Shown here piece by piece: positions 13,414-16,606 of a stretch of 16,606 bases of DNA; position 1 is the first letter of the stretch, and each line of letters begins with the position of its first letter. A program made the translations under genes and the position numbers. Below the pieces are notes generated by a model, which saw nothing but the letters and a program-made list of their open reading frames with translations, did no database searches and was not told where the DNA came from. The stretch is from Anaerolineales bacterium (GTDB lineage Bacteria; Chloroflexota; Anaerolineae; Epilineales; JAANWY01), in assembly GCA_018263655.1 (NCBI GenBank), contig JAANWY010000236.1, positions 1 to 16,606 on the forward strand. The letters are read 5' to 3'.

Positions 13414-13562
13414 CGGTAAATCGCAGTCTAGGTTCGTAGTCAGCCACGGAGGCGAAGCCGGAGTGGCGTGCCGGCGCCCTGTGGTACCACGACGGCACGC
13501 CACTGCATTCCGCACGGATGTGCGCATCCGCGCTCACTACGAACGGGCTTTGCGATTTACCG
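13414..13562. repeat. 149-bp nested palindromic element
   Basis: Three pairs of perfect arms are nested in register: cggtaaatcgca (13414-13425) with tgcgatttaccg (13551-13562); gttcgtagt (13432-13440) with actacgaac (13536-13544); gtggcgtgccg (13463-13473) with cggcacgccac (13493-13503). A side hairpin cggatg-tgcg-catccg lies in one arm. It has no coding content and looks like a foldback MITE or a structured repeat. It fills most of the gene-free stretch 13183-13652. Confidence 0.75.
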
Positions 13563-13652
13563 AGCCTATAAGTGCTTCCCACATTTGTTAATAACGTGAT
13601 TCACTAGCTTCACTAGCGTATACTCCTTGCTCGGCAAGAGCCAGAAAAGTGA

Positions 13653-13886
13653 TCACGTGTACGAATAGTCAAATGAATCAGGGGAAGGTAGTTTCAAGGT
13701 CGGGAATTTCAAGCATTCGTTCAACAAGTGATCCAGGTAAATGAGCCCCAATTGGAACAGACTGTAGTAAGGGGCGTCCGTTCGCACCAATTGCCCTAGT
13801 TTGCCGGAGTGAATCAGTTCGACACCTAAGAAGATGCTCAACAGGTCAGCTATTGCTACTGCCAAGAGAAGGCGGCCGACTCGCGG
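13653..13886 (-). pseudogene. Probable DDE transposase C-terminal remnant (IS4-like)
   Basis: The minus frame, open after a TAG at 13887-13889, reads RLLLAVAIADLLSIFLGVEL, then a short loop, then YYSLFQLGLIYLDHLLNECL and a Pro-rich end. A hydrophobic 'LLLxxAxAxLxxxxLG' stretch followed by 'SLFQLGxxxLxxLL' is the usual last part of IS4-superfamily transposases. No DDE residues are present. The only starts are TTG codons without a ribosome site. It ends 7 bp from an outward-facing inverted-repeat end (13893-13908), which supports an IS origin. Alternatively it is a small hypothetical protein. Confidence 0.45.
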
Positions 13887-13892
13887 CTAATC

Positions 13893-13946
13893 TAACATTG
13901 TCAAGCTAGACATAGTCAGTTGGGCCCAAGTAGCTTGACAATGTTA
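13893..13946. repeat. Two facing 16-bp repeat ends forming an inverted repeat
   Basis: taacattgtcaagcta (13893-13908) and tagcttgacaatgtta (13931-13946) are perfect reverse complements separated by 22 bp. Each is the outer end of an element reading away from the centre, one toward the transposase remnant and one toward the sensor gene. The same end sequence recurs at 15291-15307 and 15421-15437. Confidence 0.75.
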
Positions 13947-13984
13947 AATGACCTGGCGTGTTGAGCGAAGGTCTCCTGACTGAG
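13934..13984. repeat. Half copy of the 147-bp inverted-repeat element
   Basis: These 51 bp match the reverse complement of 15387-15437 at 48 of 51 positions. They start with the terminal cttgacaatgttaaat and include gaaggtctcctgac. The other half is absent. Its orientation is inverted relative to the full element, so the sensor gene lies between two inverted ends. Confidence 0.8.
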
Positions 13985-13994
13985 TCCGATTCCT

Positions 13995-14031
13995 CAGCAA
14001 AAGTAAGGCCCCGGACCGGTCGGCCCGGGGC
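13995..14031 (-). terminator. Rho-independent-type terminator of the sensor gene
   Basis: On the minus strand GCCCCGG (14025-14031), a 10-nt loop, CCGGGGC (14008-14014), then CTTACTTTTG. It lies 37 bp after the sensor stop codon. The T-tract is imperfect but the stem is GC-only. Confidence 0.6.
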
Positions 14032-14067
14032 ATGGGGAGAGAGAAGAACCTTGATTCGGGTCACATC

Positions 14068-15126
14068 TTACCGCACGTTACTTCTGTCGCCGGCCACACA
14101 GCCTGATGCATCACGATCTGCGGTAGCCCGAATCACCGAGGCGTCCCCCATGTTCGACAGTTGCCGCACAATCCCCGCCATCTTTCGGCTGCTGCGCTGA
14201 ATCGACCGGGCCGCCTCCTCTAGTAACTCGGGGTTAGGTACTTCTTCTTCCTGCAAGAGTTCAGCATACCCCAAGACGACCGTGAGTGGCTGACTCAATT
14301 CATCGGCCGTGGTGCCGGCAACGTTCACCAACGCAGTCTGCTTTTCCCGAGCAACGTGCTGAGCGTGGTACGACTTCAACCGCGCCGCCATCCGATTAAG
14401 TGCCCGGGCGACCACCTCCAATTCATCGCCCGTGCGCAGTTCGATTCGGGCATCAAGGTCACCTTCACCTAAACGTTCCACCCCAGTTTGCAGAAGCGCT
14501 AGTGGTTGCAGCACCATTTTACGGATCCCCACTAGCAATATCAGGACAAGCCCCATGGTGAGGACAGTGATCGCAAAGAATTCATATTTGACAGTTGCGT
14601 CAGCAAGCATCTGAGCAGGCCTCCGAAAGTACTCGATCGCCAAGGCGCCGACTCGCCGGCCATCCACCGCAACCGGGACAGCGAGCCAGTCGGTGGCGCC
14701 CGCCGCTGCTGATAGGGAGAAGGACTCAATTGCACCCTCACTGATCACGCCAGCCAGTGAACGCCTTGCATCTTCTGGAAGCAGTGTGCCCATCATCGCG
14801 GAATCCGTGGCAGCCACCACTTGCCCGGTGTGATTTGCCACGAGAATGCCTCGGGCGTTTTCGACACCCTCTCCGCCAGCCGGCTGGTCGATCTGAGCCT
14901 GCAGCGCCAACAGCAGTTTCTGCATGCTTTGCGAATGTCCCCAATAGTCACCGTGCTCAATAGCCACAACGATCGCCTCAGCGGTGCCCCGGGCGTTCTC
15001 GGTGAGGAACTTCAGGTAGACATGGTACGATTGGCTGGCCTTGACGATCCCGCGCGCAACGAGAAAAACGAGCATAATGACGACTACAAAGGTGACTATT
15101 TTCCGCCGCAGGCTCCAGTGTCCCAT
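14068..15126 (-). CDS. Membrane sensor with HAMP and a degenerate histidine-kinase domain (His replaced by Asp, no ATPase domain)
   Basis: 352 aa from the ATG at 15124-15126, with GGAGG ten bases upstream (15137-15141). Order: TM1 (about 10-28), extracytoplasmic sensor about 30-180 of the Cache/DUF3365 type, TM2 (183-201), HAMP (about 202-252: LQPLALLQTGVERLGEGDLD then ELRTGDELEVVARALNRM), then a dimerisation helix. That helix reads ADELSQPLTVVLGYAEL where kinases have AHELNQPL..GYAEL: residue 275 is Asp (GAT), one base from His (CAT). The second helix follows (SSRKMAGIVRQLSN) and the protein ends without N, G1 or G2 ATP-binding boxes. It therefore cannot be an ordinary autophosphorylating kinase. 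It may be a decaying gene, or a signalling partner acting through dimerisation. A terminator follows and repeats flank it on both sides. Confidence 0.85.
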   Translation of the reverse strand: MGHWSLRRKIVTFVVVIMLVFLVARGIVKASQSYHVYLKFLTENARGTAEAIVVAIEHGDYWGHSQSMQKLLLALQAQIDQPAGGEGVENARGILVANHTGQVVAATDSAMMGTLLPEDARRSLAGVISEGAIESFSLSAAAGATDWLAVPVAVDGRRVGALAIEYFRRPAQMLADATVKYEFFAITVLTMGLVLILLVGIRKMVLQPLALLQTGVERLGEGDLDARIELRTGDELEVVARALNRMAARLKSYHAQHVAREKQTALVNVAGTTADELSQPLTVVLGYAELLQEEEVPNPELLEEAARSIQRSSRKMAGIVRQLSNMGDASVIRATADRDASGCVAGDRSNVR

Positions 15127-15211
15127 GGGGGGTGTGCCTCCTTGCGATGTATAACTTGAATATCGGCTCGATCCACAGCCGGTCGGGACAATTGTATCAT
15201 GTAACTGCCCA

Positions 15212-15244
15212 GGCAATCGCCCGGCAATCGCCCGGCAATCGCCC
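15212..15244. repeat. Three perfect 11-bp tandem repeats upstream of the sensor gene
   Basis: ggcaatcgccc occurs three times without gaps, 86 bp before the sensor start. The period of 11 places the copies on about the same helix face. A TACAAT (minus strand, 15191-15196) lies just downstream, so the array could be an operator upstream of a weak promoter, or a minisatellite. Confidence 0.55.
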
Positions 15245-15290
15245 TCGCAGTTGAGGCCTATTCTTGTGCAGGTACGCAGTGCCTGAGTAG

Positions 15291-15437
15291 CTTGACAATG
15301 TTAAATTCGGTTCAGAAACAGCCTTTTGATCGCCGAAGGTCTCCTGACCGAGGCGAATCGGGCCCTTCGTCAGGCTCAGGACGCCGCTCGGTCAGGAGAC
15401 CTTCGCCCAACACGCCAGGTAATTTAACATTGTCAAG
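15291..15437. mobile_element. 147-bp non-autonomous inverted-repeat element
   Basis: The ends cttgacaatgttaaatt (15291-15307) and aatttaacattgtcaag (15421-15437) are perfect 17-bp inverted repeats. Inside, cgaaggtctcctgaccgag (15334-15352) pairs perfectly with 15387-15405. The loop holds a short copy of the dispersed CCCTTCG..CTCAGGACGCCGCTC repeat (15363-15388). gtag flanks both sides (15287-15290, 15438-15441), a possible 4-bp target duplication. No gene is encoded. It occupies most of the gene-free stretch 15127-15524. Confidence 0.72.
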
Positions 15438-15524
15438 GTAGTCACTATATCGCCACGATTATACTGGATGACGGTCGCGGGAGGCCGGCAGCAATATGAA
15501 ATTGGCGTTAAAACAACGGCGGAC

Positions 15525-16606
15525 CTACTCTGTCAAAGTGAAGGTCAACCCCCCTTGCCAGGTGGCTCCCTCATCGGTTGAGAACTTGAGGCGCCACTCA
15601 CCTGGCTTATCTTCCATGTCCTCGACGTGCCAATACAAGTTCTGCCGGCGCACACAACCTGGGTGGGTCTCATAGCCTCGGAATCCGTAGTTGGCGTTAC
15701 CCCAGGGGCGACCGCTGGGTCGATAGCGCCGCGTGAAAATAGCCGTGTCCGGTTTGACGCCCTCCCACAAGATTGTCTGCACGACAAAGTCGTCCTCCGG
15801 AGTGAAGACATCCGCCGGCCGAGCGGGGTAAGTGGCATACGCCCTGCCAGGCACGATTACCCTAGATACCGTGAACGTGTAGTTCTCGGGATCAATCTTG
15901 GCCGTCAGCGCTTCGAGATACCGTGTGGGCACGGACTGCCCTTCAACGATTATTGTGCCCTCGAGGCCGTGTCTGTCGATCCCGCTCGTGAACCATGCCT
16001 GCCACTGATACTCGCCGGCGGGCGCATCCAGGTCCGGTGCACCGAGGAAGCGCCAGACGCTTTCGCCCGGCGGTACATATACCTGCCGGCGACCACCCAG
16101 GTTGCCGTGTTCTTCCTCGGTTGGCGCCATCGTACGCCAGTGGAGAATGGCCGGCTGAGGAATATCAGCCTCGTTGCGCATACGGGTCCAGAGCGCGACG
16201 GCCTGACACGGTTGATAAGTCATCTGCCGATCGCCCTCGTAATCAGTCGTATACACATCCTCGATAGATAGCGAACCGGGGATGACGACCTGTTTTTCGA
16301 TCAGAGGCAAGAAGACAGAGTACTGATCGGTGGCTATCGGCGTCACGGTAACGGTGGGCGTGATCGTCGCCACGGCAGACTGTCCGAAGGCGTAGGCCTC
16401 TCCAGGGGTGCATCCCATATTTGTTAATGACGCAATCATCATCTGAACTCCCGTACCAGTATGAGTCACCATCTCGAACCCTTCGACAGGCCCTTCGATG
16501 AACTCAGGACGCCGCTCAGGACGTTGCAAGTTCGAGCGTCCGGACGCCGCAACTTGTTGCGGGCTGAGAGCGTCGGCCACCGGCTTTACAAACTTGGGAT
16601 GCACAC
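15525..16606 (-). CDS. Secreted-type protein of unknown function, 5' end uncertain or outside the window
   Basis: The frame is open to the right edge. Residues counted from a GTG at 16602-16604: repeat-derived stretch about 26-44, short Thr/Val-Pro linker (ATITPTVTVTPIA, 79-91), the motif SVFLPLIE (about 96-103) that Chloroflexota secreted proteins share, then two unassigned beta-rich segments (about 106-220 and 225-359). The second contains ENYTFTVSRVIVPGRAYATY and ends in GATWQGGLTFTLTE, like an Ig-fold strand. No catalytic motif was recognised. An ATG at 16440-16442 with GGGAG five bases upstream is the best internal start, giving 305 aa without a signal peptide, so either the gene begins there or, more likely, it is the C-terminal part of a longer protein. 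Confidence 0.7.
   Translation of the reverse strand, partial: VHPKFVKPVADALSPQQVAASGRSNLQRPERRPEFIEGPVEGFEMVTHTGTGVQMMIASLTNMGCTPGEAYAFGQSAVATITPTVTVTPIATDQYSVFLPLIEKQVVIPGSLSIEDVYTTDYEGDRQMTYQPCQAVALWTRMRNEADIPQPAILHWRTMAPTEEEHGNLGGRRQVYVPPGESVWRFLGAPDLDAPAGEYQWQAWFTSGIDRHGLEGTIIVEGQSVPTRYLEALTAKIDPENYTFTVSRVIVPGRAYATYPARPADVFTPEDDFVVQTILWEGVKPDTAIFTRRYRPSGRPWGNANYGFRGYETHPGCVRRQNLYWHVEDMEDKPGEWRLKFSTDEGATWQGGLTFTLTE
16479..16523. repeat. Dispersed repeat within the 5' part of the edge gene
   Basis: Plus strand cccttcgacaggcccttcga, then ctcaggacgccgctcaggacg, matches the repeat in the giant gene's signal peptide. Here the gene reads it in the opposite sense and it encodes QRPERRPEFIEGPVEGFE. 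Confidence 0.75.

Noticed and set aside
13183..13527. N-terminal extension of the aminotransferase frame
   Set aside because: No similarity to the family, spans a palindrome and the promoter, and a strong ribosome site marks the ATG at 13182.
13364..13582. 72-codon minus-strand frame
   Set aside because: Consists mostly of the 149-bp palindromic element; coding is unlikely.
13893..13946. Rho-independent terminator
   Set aside because: The stem is AT-rich with a 22-nt loop and no T-tract, and its arms recur elsewhere as element ends.
15458..15463. Minus-strand TATAAT that could be a promoter for the sensor gene
   Set aside because: No -35 at a suitable distance and it is separated from the gene by the inverted-repeat element, more than 330 bp away.

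Overview
The window looks like a piece of a GC-rich Chloroflexota chromosome (Anaerolineae/Caldilineae-like). This is inferred from very large secreted proteins with Thr-Pro linkers, from the '(Y/F)LPLI' motif that precedes or follows such linkers (seen in two separate proteins here), and from a high load of small palindromic interspersed repeats. No rRNA, tRNA or CRISPR array was recognised. All intact genes lie on the minus strand, so biological order runs from high to low coordinates.

Right end (15.5-16.6 kb): the C-terminal part of a secreted-type protein of unknown function, whose 5' region carries a dispersed repeat. Then (15.1-15.5 kb) a 147-bp inverted-repeat element and three 11-bp tandem repeats upstream of a membrane sensor protein (14.07-15.13 kb). 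This sensor keeps two TM segments, HAMP and a histidine-kinase dimerisation helix, but has Asp where the phospho-accepting His should be and has no ATPase domain. A terminator, a half copy of the same 147-bp element, and a transposase C-terminal remnant follow (13.65-14.03 kb).

Middle (11.0-13.6 kb): a 149-bp nested palindrome, a PLP aminotransferase with promoter and leader hairpin, a NUDIX hydrolase remnant on the plus strand, and msrA. The NUDIX remnant is split by a 175-bp element with GTAA-type terminal inverted repeats and an exact 8-bp target duplication; removing the element and one duplication restores the reading frame. A broken EamA-family transporter fragment lies beyond msrA.

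Left half (1-10.6 kb): a coiled-coil protein and, 58 bp downstream, a 2646-aa secreted multidomain protein: signal peptide, DNRLRE-like domain, beta-rich middle, Ig/FnIII-like domains, Ca-binding repeats, BACON-like domain, Thr-Pro linker and C-terminal DNRLRE-like domain. Its 3' end abuts the tail of a phenylacetate-CoA-ligase-like gene. Beyond it are a hairpin, a strong promoter, a tyrosine-recombinase tail and the N-terminal nuclease part of a restriction enzyme that leaves the window.

Overall this is a repeat-rich accessory region with at least five gene remnants. The likely functional genes are the surface protein with its coiled-coil neighbour, msrA, the aminotransferase, the unusual sensor, the restriction enzyme and the edge secreted protein.
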